From positions 1 through 35,260 of the forward strand of contig JAIRYF010000020.1 in NCBI GenBank assembly GCA_031267895.1: 35,260 bases of DNA, given 5' to 3'. The notes under the pieces are model-generated. The model had not been told where the DNA came from. It did not search any database and saw nothing but the letters and a program-made list of their open reading frames with translations. Both the position numbers and the translations under genes were made by a program. This DNA comes from Candidatus Methanoplasma glyptotermitis (GTDB taxonomy: Archaea > Thermoplasmatota > Thermoplasmata > Methanomassiliicoccales > Methanomethylophilaceae). Numbering within the stretch: position 1 is the stretch's first letter; each line of letters opens with the position of its first letter. This document shows, one piece after another, positions 25,394 through 33,459 of this stretch.

Positions 25394-25405
25394 GGGGGGG
25401 GGGGG
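25394..25405 (+). repeat. Homopolymer run of 12 G
   Basis: Twelve consecutive G in the 268-base gap between the secE promoter and the frameshifted gene at 25456. An 11-C run occurs at 10916-10926. Both lie outside genes, and length may vary or be misread. Confidence 0.9.
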
Positions 25406-25455
25406 CGTGATCGGACGCAATATCTGATTATTTCCGAAGGTTGCAATGGACACGT

Positions 25456-25823
25456 TCAGAATCTGAATTCCACTTCCTCAAAATCATACCTTCCCAAAGA
25501 TACTGTTCGATATTCATTGTATATATTCCCGTCTACGGTGGCCTTCACAAGAACAGTGCATTCCTTTTTGCCGAATTCGAAGATATCCCAATCGCATATC
25601 AGCAACTGCAGTCCCTGTTCCCCGGAAATGACATCCGCATTTCCTTCCAGTTCACCGTTCAGATACACCTCTAGTGAATATCCTGGTCCGAGTCAGATGA
25701 TACCTTCGCGTATATCACCGATATATCATCATCGCGGCCGTTCACGATCATACCAAGATTAACTGCCAGAAGAATGAAAGCCACTGCCGCAAAAACATAA
25801 TTCCATCTCGCATCCATATCCAT
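25456..25823 (-). pseudogene. Small membrane-anchored protein, frameshifted
   Basis: A first frame (25671-25823) gives 50 residues with an N-terminal transmembrane helix (about residues 8-26) and stops at TAG 25671. A second frame, open from about 25690 down to 25456, continues as GYSLEVYLNGELEGN and then a beta-rich extracellular-looking domain. Joined by a single-base shift near 25685 they make a protein of about 120 residues with N-anchor and outer domain. Sequencing error, true loss or programmed shift cannot be told apart. No family recognised. A TATA-like box near 25846 supports the start at 25823. Confidence 0.6.
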
Positions 25824-25969
25824 TGGTACAGTTTGTATGAATATAATGTCTATGTATCACGCACACGATATTCCGGCGGAAGCCGCAAAGGCGGTACCGT
25901 CGAATCGGCGGGCTGTTTGCAGCTTCGGAAGAGCGCAGGACCCGGACACCCCTGCGACATCGTCCTGCA

Positions 25970-27238
25970 TCAGGCCCGGACGTGAATTTTTCTCTTGACC
26001 GTATTCCCATACAGCATCCTGATAATGTAAACAAATATAACGATCATGACTATGTTTCTGGCCATGATTATCATCATGCCCATACCCGTTACTGCCTCCC
26101 CTCCTCCGCTGATACCCACATTCACCGCAAAATTCAGCTGCGTCAGGATTACGGCCGACAGAGACAGTACAGCGATTATATTCTTTGATACGTAGTCAAC
26201 CGACATCGTGAGCATGAACACAACGAACGGTATCAGCCAGATTAGATATTGGGATGAAAAAACCTTCCCCGCAATTATAAACGCCATGAGCGAGAGCACT
26301 GCCGCACCGATCAGGAGCACTGTTCTGCTGTTTTCATTATCCCGTCCGTTTCTTCTCAGCCAAAACAAGGCGTACGCGTAAAGGGAATATATCGCAACGA
26401 TGACCGCAAACATGAAAGGCGTGAGGTACAGCGCAACCGTATCGGGCCATATCCCCACTAGGTTGTCCGAACCGTAACCGAACGCTGTGCTGACATCCGT
26501 GAATCCCAGCATCGACACCAAATATATGAAGGGTGCCATGGTGGACTCTATCTGCAGCGGGCGATCGATATGGTAGCTCAGGAAGTGAAACGCAGCATCC
26601 GAATTAAGAAAAACGAACGGCAGAATTATGACAAGCACGGTCACCGCGAATACTCCCGTGCCTTTCATAACATTTGACCAGTCTCTGTCCATAAATAAAG
26701 GAATGAGGTAGATCGGGAACAGGATTGCTGGGTACAGTTTCGTCGCTGCGGCCACCGAGAGCAGCGCGAATGCCCACACATAATTCTTTGTAATCAGACA
26801 ATAGAAGGAAAGCAAAGTCAGTATCGCCGGAAATATGTCGTATCTGTCGACAACGAACTCAAACATAAGCAACATGGACACGGTATAGACAAGCATCGCC
26901 CTGCGCTGACTCCGGTTATACCTCTTTGCCAGCCTGCCCATCGCCGCAAGACCTATCATGAAAAATACAAACACTTCGGCAACGAACGCAACATTATAAC
27001 CGAACGGCGTAGATGCGAACAGTCTCGGTATCACGATAAACACGAGGGCAAACGGAGGATACTCCATCTTTGGGATACTGCCGTGTATCAGCTCATCCGC
27101 ATACGGAAAATAGACAGTAGCGACTTCGGACTCTATCCCAAGTTTGGTGGATATCACGAGATACGCGACCGAAACAACGGCAAACACCGCTCCGAATGCC
27201 AGCCGGCATCTCCTTGCGCCGCTGCCCGCCGCCCACAT
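25970..27238 (-). CDS. GT87-like (DUF2029) membrane glycosyltransferase
   Basis: 422 residues with about ten to twelve transmembrane helices. The pattern VYFPYADELIHGSIPKMEYP (about residues 42-61), then RYDIFPAILTLLSFY and ATKLYPAILFPIYLI, matches polyprenyl-phosphate-dependent GT-C enzymes of the GT87/DUF2029 type that add mannose or similar sugars outside the membrane. Substrate cannot be read from sequence. A TATA-like CAATTTATTAATG (27260-27272) lies about 25-30 bases before the ATG, so the message is likely leaderless. It stands alone; no sugar-nucleotide genes surround it. Confidence 0.82.
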   Translation of the reverse strand: MWAAGSGARRCRLAFGAVFAVVSVAYLVISTKLGIESEVATVYFPYADELIHGSIPKMEYPPFALVFIVIPRLFASTPFGYNVAFVAEVFVFFMIGLAAMGRLAKRYNRSQRRAMLVYTVSMLLMFEFVVDRYDIFPAILTLLSFYCLITKNYVWAFALLSVAAATKLYPAILFPIYLIPLFMDRDWSNVMKGTGVFAVTVLVIILPFVFLNSDAAFHFLSYHIDRPLQIESTMAPFIYLVSMLGFTDVSTAFGYGSDNLVGIWPDTVALYLTPFMFAVIVAIYSLYAYALFWLRRNGRDNENSRTVLLIGAAVLSLMAFIIAGKVFSSQYLIWLIPFVVFMLTMSVDYVSKNIIAVLSLSAVILTQLNFAVNVGISGGGEAVTGMGMMIIMARNIVMIVIFVYIIRMLYGNTVKRKIHVRA

Positions 27239-27326
27239 ATCGGTGCCATGCTTCCGGCGGCATTAATAAATTGCGGTTCGCTCCGGGTCCTGCACAGGCA
27301 TACCGCCTGCCTAACAATTAAATACA

Positions 27327-27335
27327 CCTTATATG
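27327..27335 (+). promoter_or_regulatory. TATA-like box for the small gene at 27369
   Basis: CCTTATATG lies about 36 bases before the ATG, leaving room for a short leader with the AGGTGAT ribosome binding site. Confidence 0.45.
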
Positions 27336-27368
27336 TTGGTTCACCCAATTCTTGCACAGGTGATAAAA

Positions 27369-27533
27369 ATGGAAGAAATTTTGTGCAACGTAGAGTTGGT
27401 GAAAGACAATAACGATTTCGTAGCTAGAATACAGAGTGATCTCGGCGGAATGAGGGAGTACAAGTCCTCAAGTTTCGAAGAGGTATTGGAGCAGCTCATG
27501 ATTGATCTACAGGAAGAGTTCGAATTGATTTGA
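27369..27533 (+). CDS. Small hypothetical protein (54 aa)
   Basis: 54 residues, acidic, with a beta-rich first half (ILCNVELVKDNNDFVARIQS) and a C-terminal acidic helix (SFEEVLEQLMIDLQEEFEL). The layout resembles small HicB-like or DUF-type folds but no family is assigned. AGGTGAT lies before the ATG. The UPF0147 gene follows 15 bases downstream, so the two form an operon. Confidence 0.75.
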   Translation: MEEILCNVELVKDNNDFVARIQSDLGGMREYKSSSFEEVLEQLMIDLQEEFELI

Positions 27534-27548
27534 CCGAGAGGGGATACG

Positions 27549-27809
27549 ATGGCAGACCAAATCAGACAAGTAACCGATATCTTGGATAACCTATCAGGGG
27601 ATACCTCGGTACCGAGAAACATCAGGAAAGGCGCGACGGATGCGAAAGCCAGGCTTCTGGACACAAAGGATGCACTTGACGTGCGTGCGACGAGTGCCAT
27701 GATGATACTTGACGATCTTGCGAACGATCCGAACATGCCGCTTCACGGCAGGACGCTCATCTGGAACATAATAAGCCAGCTTGAGATTCTCAGTGCTCAG
27801 TCGGGCTGA
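27549..27809 (+). CDS. UPF0147 family protein
   Basis: 86 residues, all-helical, with the archaeal UPF0147 pattern: SVPRNIRKGATDAKARLLD and ATSAMMILDDLANDPNMPLH. Conserved across Euryarchaeota with no proven function. GAGGGGAT lies before the ATG. Its stop is 11 bases from the convergent guaA(A) stop. Confidence 0.9.
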   Translation: MADQIRQVTDILDNLSGDTSVPRNIRKGATDAKARLLDTKDALDVRATSAMMILDDLANDPNMPLHGRTLIWNIISQLEILSAQSG

Positions 27810-27820
27810 CAGTCTTTTTC

Positions 27821-28396
27821 TCAGGACCTGTATTCCGAGACTATATCCAAAAAGTTCTGGAATATCGCGGGTCCGTTTTCTGTGTTCTCTACCTCTGGGT
27901 GGAACTGAACGCCGTATATCGGTTTTGTCAGGGAGCGGACCGCCTCTGCCGTGCATGTGGCCGACGATGCGGTGACTTCAAATCCCGGAGGTACTTCTTT
28001 GACCTCATCGTTGTGGGATGCCCATACGTTGAACTCCTGCGGCAGACCTCTGAACAGATCGCCGTGCGATATTACATTTAATTCCACTTTGCCGAACTCC
28101 GGTGTCGTGCTCGGACCGAGTTTCCCGCCGAAATGCTCCGAAAGGAACTGCATGCCGGCACATATCCCCAATATCGGGAATTCTGCTTTGTCCAGATATT
28201 CTCCGTTGTTCCCCATGCGCCCTGCGTCGCTCGCAACGCTGGGTGCGCCGCCGGACAGCACCAGAGCATCAACATCGCCGATATCGCCGAACGGGGTGGT
28301 ATTGGGGATTATCTTCGTATCGACTCCTAGATATCTGAGAACCCTCCATTCCCGATGGGTCCACTGGCCGCCGTTGTCGACAACGTAGACTTTCAT
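27821..28396 (-). CDS. guaAA: GMP synthase subunit A (glutamine amidotransferase)
   Basis: Class I glutaminase that supplies ammonia to GMP synthase subunit B, 191 residues. The N-terminal MKVYVVDNGGQW, oxyanion LSGGAPS, nucleophile-containing GICAGMQ (Cys) and the catalytic His in GVQFHPEV are visible. The frame is open upstream to 28720, but that part overlaps the nikR promoter and gene on the other strand and has no family sequence. CTTAAATC about 28 bases before the ATG suggests a leaderless start. Confidence 0.95.
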   Translation of the reverse strand: MKVYVVDNGGQWTHREWRVLRYLGVDTKIIPNTTPFGDIGDVDALVLSGGAPSVASDAGRMGNNGEYLDKAEFPILGICAGMQFLSEHFGGKLGPSTTPEFGKVELNVISHGDLFRGLPQEFNVWASHNDEVKEVPPGFEVTASSATCTAEAVRSLTKPIYGVQFHPEVENTENGPAIFQNFLDIVSEYRS

Positions 28397-28438
28397 TGTG
28401 TGATAATGAGACATTTCCGATTTAAGGTGATTGGTAGT

Positions 28439-28459
28439 CGGTCTCCTTTCGAGAGACCG
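28439..28459. other. Hairpin upstream of guaA(A)
   Basis: CGGTCTC-N7-GAGACCG is a perfect 7-bp stem in the gap between guaA(A) and the divergent nikR-like gene. It could be an operator or structure; no regulator is suggested by the sequence. Confidence 0.35.
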
Positions 28460-28547
28460 GAAATCAGCCGAGCCGTCTCCGGATACCGCATGCGCAGTTT
28501 TTAATAACATTTCGCCATTTTCATAATATCTAACATAGGGTGACAAA

Positions 28548-28931
28548 ATGGGTATTGTAAGTGTTTCGCTCAACGACAAAAACCTGGAGGCATTAGATGA
28601 GATCCGCTCCGTATTCGGACTCAGCGGCAGGAGCGAAGCCATACGAACCGCCGTGAACATGGCCATGAGCGAGATACAGGGTCTCGAGAACATGACCGGG
28701 GCCGTGGAAGGTGTGCTCATAATCGTAAGGAGGGATCATGCCGATCCTTGGATGAGCCTCATTCAGGTGAAGTATGAGTCTTCCATAAAAACGCAGCTGC
28801 ACTCTCACCTCAAAGACCACAAATGTCTGGAAGTCATGATCATAGCAAGCGATGCGGGTGCCCTCTCCTCCCTGATCAAAGAAGTGCATGCCACCGGTAA
28901 GGCAGATTACGTAAGATTCGTCAGAAACTGA
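28548..28931 (+). CDS. NikR-like ribbon-helix-helix metal regulator
   Basis: 127 residues: an N-terminal ribbon-helix-helix DNA-binding domain (IVSVSLNDKNLEALDEIRS; GLSGRSEAIRTAV) and a C-terminal ACT-like metal-sensing domain. Of the four high-affinity nickel ligands of E. coli NikR (H76, H87, H89, C95) three align (H85, H87, C93 in LHSHLKDHKC). The position of H76 is V74, so the normal square-planar nickel site is incomplete. A TATA-like TTTTTAATAAC near 28498-28508 and a GGTGA ribosome binding site precede it. The zinc-type transporter starts 150 bases downstream on the same strand, so it may control that operon (inference). Confidence 0.88.
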   Translation: MGIVSVSLNDKNLEALDEIRSVFGLSGRSEAIRTAVNMAMSEIQGLENMTGAVEGVLIIVRRDHADPWMSLIQVKYESSIKTQLHSHLKDHKCLEVMIIASDAGALSSLIKEVHATGKADYVRFVRN

Positions 28932-29031
28932 AACGCGGCCGTCCTGTGCCGTCCGCCGGCTTTTCTTCTGGTCACATTTATTAAAAAAATGCTTGAAAAT
29001 AATTAAATGATAATATGTTATTGAATATATC

Positions 29032-29045
29032 TTAATAATTATTAA
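29032..29045. promoter_or_regulatory. Perfect 14-bp palindrome upstream of the zinc-type transporter
   Basis: TTAATAATTATTAA, centred about 43 bases before the ATG at 29082, lies in a very AT-rich stretch that must also hold the promoter. It is a plausible operator for the adjacent NikR-like or another metal regulator. AT-rich palindromes also arise by chance. Confidence 0.4.
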
Positions 29046-29081
29046 ATAGTAAAGTCATTTTAACTTAATACTGTGATTACA

Positions 29082-31157
29082 ATGTTGCCGAAACAGAAGA
29101 TTTTGGTCATATGTGCCGCTGCCATTCTGGCAGTAGCCGGCATAGGTGCGGCCGTAATGTACAGCGGATCCGACGACGGGGACGGCAAATTGAAGGTTGC
29201 TGCCAGTTTCTACGCTGTCGGATATTTCGCCGAACAGATAGGAGGGGACAGGGTGAGCGTGACCACGCTGATACCCGAGAACACTGAGCTTCATTCCTGG
29301 TCTCCGAAAACATCGGACATACTGGCCGCTGTTAACTCGGATGTGTTCCTGTACAACGGAGCGGGACTGGAACCATGGGTCGAGAGCGAACTTCTGTCTG
29401 CCATGAATTTGGATAAAACAACTGCAGTGGAAACCGCCTCCAAGGACAGCCTCATGGTCGGAGATGCAGAAAACACGCGTCTTTTCGTATTCGACAATGA
29501 CGGCGGGAAGACCTATTCCTACGATGTGTCCGAAGATATTGTGGTCCTGTCCGGCACGGTACCCGGATCCTTCAATGCTGCCGTGGAAGCCGTTAATTCG
29601 GAAGGGTATGTGTTCCTCTTCATGCCCACTTCCACCAGCATTACAGTTCTGAACACCGGCCTGCACGGAGACCACTTCCACAATCCGGAAACGGTTATGA
29701 AAGTGGAAGTCGGGAGTCCGGTACACTACAGTGTATCTCCTGACGGGCAGTATATTGCCTTTGCGCTCGACACTGACAACGCAGCCATAGTTATGAACGT
29801 GAACAAACCGGCGGAATACGATATTTATGAATTCCCGGGCGAGTCGCCGAACAGCCACGCTACTGTGGTGATAGACAGCGACAACATGCTCTATTTTGCA
29901 GACATGAGAGAGTCGGCGGATAAGAACCTCTGGATCGTGGATATCGAAAACAAAAGTGTAGTACGTTCGGCGATCGGCGGCGGGGACAGCCCCCATGGCG
30001 GATTCTACTCCTCCGCCATGGGCAGAGTTTATCTGAACTGCGCCGACGGAATAGCTGTAATCGGCGTGAACGGAGTGGAAAAGACAATACCATACAAGCA
30101 CGGAGACACCAGACTGGGTGTGTCGTGGGTCAGCGAAGACGGTACCAAACTTATATCTTACATAGGTGACGCTTCCTTGGGTCTTGCGTGTTCGAAGATA
30201 GTCGCATATGATCTCAGAACCGGTTCTCTCGTTGCCGACATATCCGTTTCGATACCGATAAAAGATGCGGACGGGTCTCCTTCCGCGGTGCTTACAGAAG
30301 ACATACTTGCGGTCTCGGACCCCAAGAACGGCACCGTCACTTTTGCGGACATCTCAACCGGAAAAACCAAAACTGTGACACTTAAAGCAGAGAAGCAGGC
30401 AATAGGGCTGGCAGAAGACGGAGCCACGCATATGATCTGGGCTGTGACGGAAGACGGAACCGTATACTATATCAGTCCGTTCAGCGGAGAGATCGTGAAT
30501 ACATACGAAGCGGAATCGGGTTTCGGAAATAACATCCTGATTTCCGCGGTTACCGCAGATGCCGACGAACACGACCATGAAGAACATGATCACGATGAAG
30601 AGGATCATGACGAACACGAACACGGGATTTACGATCCTCACACCTGGATATCCCCGTACTCGGCACTGAAGCAGGCCGAGGCTGTGTACAACGCATTTGT
30701 GGAGAAAGATAAGGACAATGCCTCTTATTACCTCGAGAGATGGACCGTTTTCAAAGAGAAGCTGGAAGCCCTTGACGAAGCTTACATGACCGGACTCTCC
30801 GGTGCCGACAAGGATGTCATCTTCGTGAATCACGAAGCATATGGGTACCTTGCCGACAGATACGGATTCGAACAGGAAGGTATCATCGGCATATCCGCAG
30901 ATGAGCAGCCCAGCCCCTCGGCCATATCTAATCTTGTGAACGAGATGATAGAGCACGATATCTACGTCGTCTATCTCGATCCTGTGTATTCCGATCAATA
31001 CACCATGACGCTTAAAAGCAGCGTGGAAGAAAAGACCGGAAAAACAGTCGAGATAAAAAAGATGTATTTGATGACCGGTACGGTCGACGGTCTGGACTAC
31101 CTCGGACAGATGGAATACAACCTTACGGTTCTGAAAGCCGGATTGGGTGCTGCCTGA
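29082..31157 (+). CDS. Zinc-type ABC substrate-binding protein with inserted AztD-like beta-propeller
   Basis: 691 residues, more than twice a normal ZnuA/AztC. A signal anchor (residues 5-27) is followed by the N-lobe of a cluster A-I metal-binding protein (LKVAASFYAVGYFAEQIGGD; first ligand H71 in TELHSW). Residues ~131-490 are repeated beta blades with propeller-like motifs and resemble AztD, the periplasmic zinc chaperone: LHGDHFH (194-200), PVHYS, SPHGGF and NCADGIAVI. A His/Asp/Glu-rich loop (497-514), then YDPHTW (H520), VNHEAYGYL (H584) and YLDPVYS (D633) complete the binding protein. All four expected ligands are present, so the insertion sits between the lobes without destroying the site. 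The frame starts at a GTG 29073; ATG 29082 is preferred. Operon with the next two genes. Confidence 0.88.
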   Translation: MLPKQKILVICAAAILAVAGIGAAVMYSGSDDGDGKLKVAASFYAVGYFAEQIGGDRVSVTTLIPENTELHSWSPKTSDILAAVNSDVFLYNGAGLEPWVESELLSAMNLDKTTAVETASKDSLMVGDAENTRLFVFDNDGGKTYSYDVSEDIVVLSGTVPGSFNAAVEAVNSEGYVFLFMPTSTSITVLNTGLHGDHFHNPETVMKVEVGSPVHYSVSPDGQYIAFALDTDNAAIVMNVNKPAEYDIYEFPGESPNSHATVVIDSDNMLYFADMRESADKNLWIVDIENKSVVRSAIGGGDSPHGGFYSSAMGRVYLNCADGIAVIGVNGVEKTIPYKHGDTRLGVSWVSEDGTKLISYIGDASLGLACSKIVAYDLRTGSLVADISVSIPIKDADGSPSAVLTEDILAVSDPKNGTVTFADISTGKTKTVTLKAEKQAIGLAEDGATHMIWAVTEDGTVYYISPFSGEIVNTYEAESGFGNNILISAVTADADEHDHEEHDHDEEDHDEHEHGIYDPHTWISPYSALKQAEAVYNAFVEKDKDNASYYLERWTVFKEKLEALDEAYMTGLSGADKDVIFVNHEAYGYLADRYGFEQEGIIGISADEQPSPSAISNLVNEMIEHDIYVVYLDPVYSDQYTMTLKSSVEEKTGKTVEIKKMYLMTGTVDGLDYLGQMEYNLTVLKAGLGAA

Positions 31158-31168
31158 GGAAACCGTAA

Positions 31169-31954
31169 ATGACATCTGCAGAATCGGAGACCGTACTGGA
31201 GGTCAGAGGCCTCAGGGCTGTCCGCGGAGGAGCCGTTGTGATCGAGAACGGATGTTTCAGGATCGCAAAGGGCGAATACGCAGGAATAGTCGGACCCAAC
31301 GGAGGAGGTAAAACAACCCTCCTCCAAACCATTTTAGGCTATCACCCCCGGACAGAAGGCGAGATATTTCTATTCGGTCAGCCGGCAGACCGGTTCAAAG
31401 ACTGGCAAAGAATTGCTTACACACCTCAGGATGCCATCCACTTTGACGAACAATTCCCTCTTACAGTCAGAGAACTTGTGTCCTTGGGCCGGGTAAGGAG
31501 ATCCAACCTACTCAGAAGGCTCAACGGAAAGGACTGGGAGAAGGTTGATGAGACCATGGAATTAATGGGAGTATCGGAAATATCCGAAAGACGGATAGGG
31601 CAGCTGTCGGGAGGACAGAAGCAGAGGGCCTTTGTGGCCAAGGCTCTGGCCCTTGATCCGGAACTGCTCATACTTGACGAACCCACGTCCGGTCTCGATG
31701 CCTCGGGGCAGGAATCGTTCTACAAGGTGCTCGGCAACATAAACAAAGAAAGAGGAACCACGATAGTCGTTGTATCCCATGATCTTGCCGCCGTATTCTG
31801 CAGGATGACCCAAGTGATATGTGTGAATAAATACATTCATCAGACAGGTGATCTTAATGTCGCGGAAAGACTGCTGAGAGGTGCCTACGGGAACCATTTC
31901 AGATTTGTTATGCACGGAGACTGCGAATGCTGCTGCGTTCCCGAGGATGTCTGA
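31169..31954 (+). CDS. Zinc/manganese-type ABC transporter ATP-binding protein
   Basis: 261 residues, ZnuC/AztA-like ATPase of a metal importer. Walker A GPNGGGKTT, signature LSGGQKQR, Walker B LLILDEP and the H-loop VVSHD are intact. The C-terminus is unusual: MHGDCECCCVPEDV carries four cysteines and a histidine where bacterial ZnuC proteins often have a His-rich tail, so it may bind metal. TGAGG lies 8 bases before the ATG, 11 bases after the binding-protein stop. Confidence 0.94.
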   Translation: MTSAESETVLEVRGLRAVRGGAVVIENGCFRIAKGEYAGIVGPNGGGKTTLLQTILGYHPRTEGEIFLFGQPADRFKDWQRIAYTPQDAIHFDEQFPLTVRELVSLGRVRRSNLLRRLNGKDWEKVDETMELMGVSEISERRIGQLSGGQKQRAFVAKALALDPELLILDEPTSGLDASGQESFYKVLGNINKERGTTIVVVSHDLAAVFCRMTQVICVNKYIHQTGDLNVAERLLRGAYGNHFRFVMHGDCECCCVPEDV

Positions 31955-31955
31955 G

Positions 31956-32822
31956 ATGTTCGGAGATCTGTTTACCCTGCTGGGGATGTCTTTTTTCCAG
32001 CGTGCGCTGATCGGAGGGTGCTTGGTATCCGTGATATGTGCGGCAATCGGACTTTTCGTAGTCCTGCGGAAGGAGTCCATGATCGGCGACAGCGCGGCCC
32101 ACATATCATTCGGAGGTATAGCCGTCGGCCTCCTTTTGGGCGTGCAGCCGATGATCATGGCAACCGTGTTCTCCGTGGCTGCGATTCTGGGAATGGATTT
32201 TATGAAAAAAAGGGGCATCGCTCAATCGGATTCCGCGATGGCCATATTTATGGCCATGGGATTCTCCGTGGGTCTGATAGCCATAGGTCTTTCCAACGGA
32301 TTCTCGATATCCATCATGGATTATCTGTTCGGCTCGATACTGACCATCTCCGGGAGCGATCTGGCGGTCATATCCGTGCTGGGCATCGCCGTACTGTCCG
32401 CCATATTCATTCTCCTCAAGGAGTTCATTGCGATGACATTCGACAGTATATCCTCAAAGATGAACGGAATACCTACAGAACTGCTTTCTGTACTGTTTAA
32501 CGTAATGATGGCCGTGACCGTCGTGCTTACGATAAAAGTGGTCGGCATCATATTGGTTCTGGCTCTGATGGTCGTACCGTCTCTTGCCGCGCTTCAGCTT
32601 AAGACCTCTTTCCGCAAGACTCTCCTTGCCGCTGTAATGTTCGGTGCTTTCAGCACTTTCACCGGAATTATCGTGTCCGGTATGGTAGACCTTCCCGCGG
32701 CAGGGGTCATCGTGTTCACGGACGTAGCAATACTCCTGCTGCTGGTGGCTTACAAGCACCTGGGCAAAGAACCCGGAAACGCAGTCCCGCCGATTAAAGA
32801 GACCAAGACGTTTCGGACGTGA
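31956..32822 (+). CDS. Zinc/manganese-type ABC transporter permease
   Basis: 288 residues, ABC-3 family permease (ZnuB/AztB-like) with about eight or nine transmembrane helices. The typical start (FFQRALIGGCLVSVICAAIG), RKESMIGDSAAHISFGGIAV and the EAA-like LLKEFIAMTFDS segment are visible. The ATG at 31956 has GAGG about 9 bases upstream and lies one base past the ATPase stop; an in-frame ATG at 31947 overlapping the stop is possible. Last gene of the three-gene metal import operon. Confidence 0.93.
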   Translation: MFGDLFTLLGMSFFQRALIGGCLVSVICAAIGLFVVLRKESMIGDSAAHISFGGIAVGLLLGVQPMIMATVFSVAAILGMDFMKKRGIAQSDSAMAIFMAMGFSVGLIAIGLSNGFSISIMDYLFGSILTISGSDLAVISVLGIAVLSAIFILLKEFIAMTFDSISSKMNGIPTELLSVLFNVMMAVTVVLTIKVVGIILVLALMVVPSLAALQLKTSFRKTLLAAVMFGAFSTFTGIIVSGMVDLPAAGVIVFTDVAILLLLVAYKHLGKEPGNAVPPIKETKTFRT

Positions 32823-33186
32823 CGGGAATCATCGAAACTTGTTAGGACTTCGGACAAGGTATCTGTCTCTGGTAAATTGTTTTCCAGGAGTTGCAATCGC
32901 ACGGCATTTGTTTTTCAGAATCTGTTCGGCCCGACGCCGGATACGGCGGGCGTACCATGACCCGTCCGTATCGGCGTGTCCGAATCCATGTATAACAATC
33001 GGGCAGCAGGGGCTTTGATCATATATGGATGGATGATTTATCCCATATTATCCCGTTCCATTGCCGAATGTAAGATACCAAATTATATGGGAACCGTTAT
33101 CATTATTAAATTAAACCCTAACGCTTAAATATAATGTTTGTTTACCTTCTTATATTAAGGCAAAACTCTCTTTGAGGAACATCGGT
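32823..33186. other. 364-base intergenic region
   Basis: No gene is seen. The right half is AT-rich and holds the gar1-tfb promoter (TATA-like CTTAAATATAATG at 33124-33136) and a 7-bp inverted pair TCCCATA (33041-33047) / TATGGGA (33086-33092) some 40 bases apart. The left half is GC-rich with no clear repeats. Confidence 0.5.
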
Positions 33187-33459
33187 ATGGAATTTTTAGG
33201 AGTCACAGACGGGATCTCGGATAACGGTACGATCGTTGTAATAGGGACGGAAGACATCCCGGACACGGGAGATCCCGTTTTTGACTCCAAGGAACGCAGG
33301 ATAGGAACCGTCAAACGCATATTCGGACCCGTTGAAGGGCCGTTCATAACCGTGGCCGTCTGCGATACGGCCGTGCTGAAAAATGTCAAAGGCATGGAGC
33401 TTTACACGAGAAGGAGAACTCAAAATGGCAAAGACAAGAGAAGGAACAGAAGAAATTGA
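33187..33459 (+). CDS. gar1: H/ACA RNP protein Gar1
   Basis: 90 residues, Gar1/Naf1-type reductase-acetylase-like barrel: [20 protein letters not shown] and GPFITV match the core that holds Cbf5 in H/ACA pseudouridylation RNPs. A basic tail ([16 protein letters not shown]) replaces the glycine-rich tail of eukaryotic Gar1. The ATG at 33187 is preferred to the TTG at 33172; TGAGG lies about 11 bases before it. Its end overlaps tfb by 35 bases in another frame. gar1-tfb pairing is conserved in Euryarchaeota. Confidence 0.9.
   Translation: MEFLGVTDGISDNGTIVVIGTEDIPDTGDPVFDSKERRIGTVKRIFGPVEGPFITVAVCDTAVLKNVKGMELYTRRRTQNGKDKRRNRRN

Noticed and set aside
28397-28720. N-terminal extension of the guaA(A) frame
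   Set aside because: Overlaps the nikR-like gene and promoter on the other strand, and family alignment begins at the ATG at 28396.
29055-30101. 348-residue minus-strand open frame
   Set aside because: Opposite the zinc-type binding protein; a shadow caused by codon bias of the real gene.
30354-31175. 273-residue minus-strand open frame with hydrophobic stretch
   Set aside because: Opposite the His-rich end of the binding protein. The hydrophobic run is the reverse complement of His/Asp/Glu codons.
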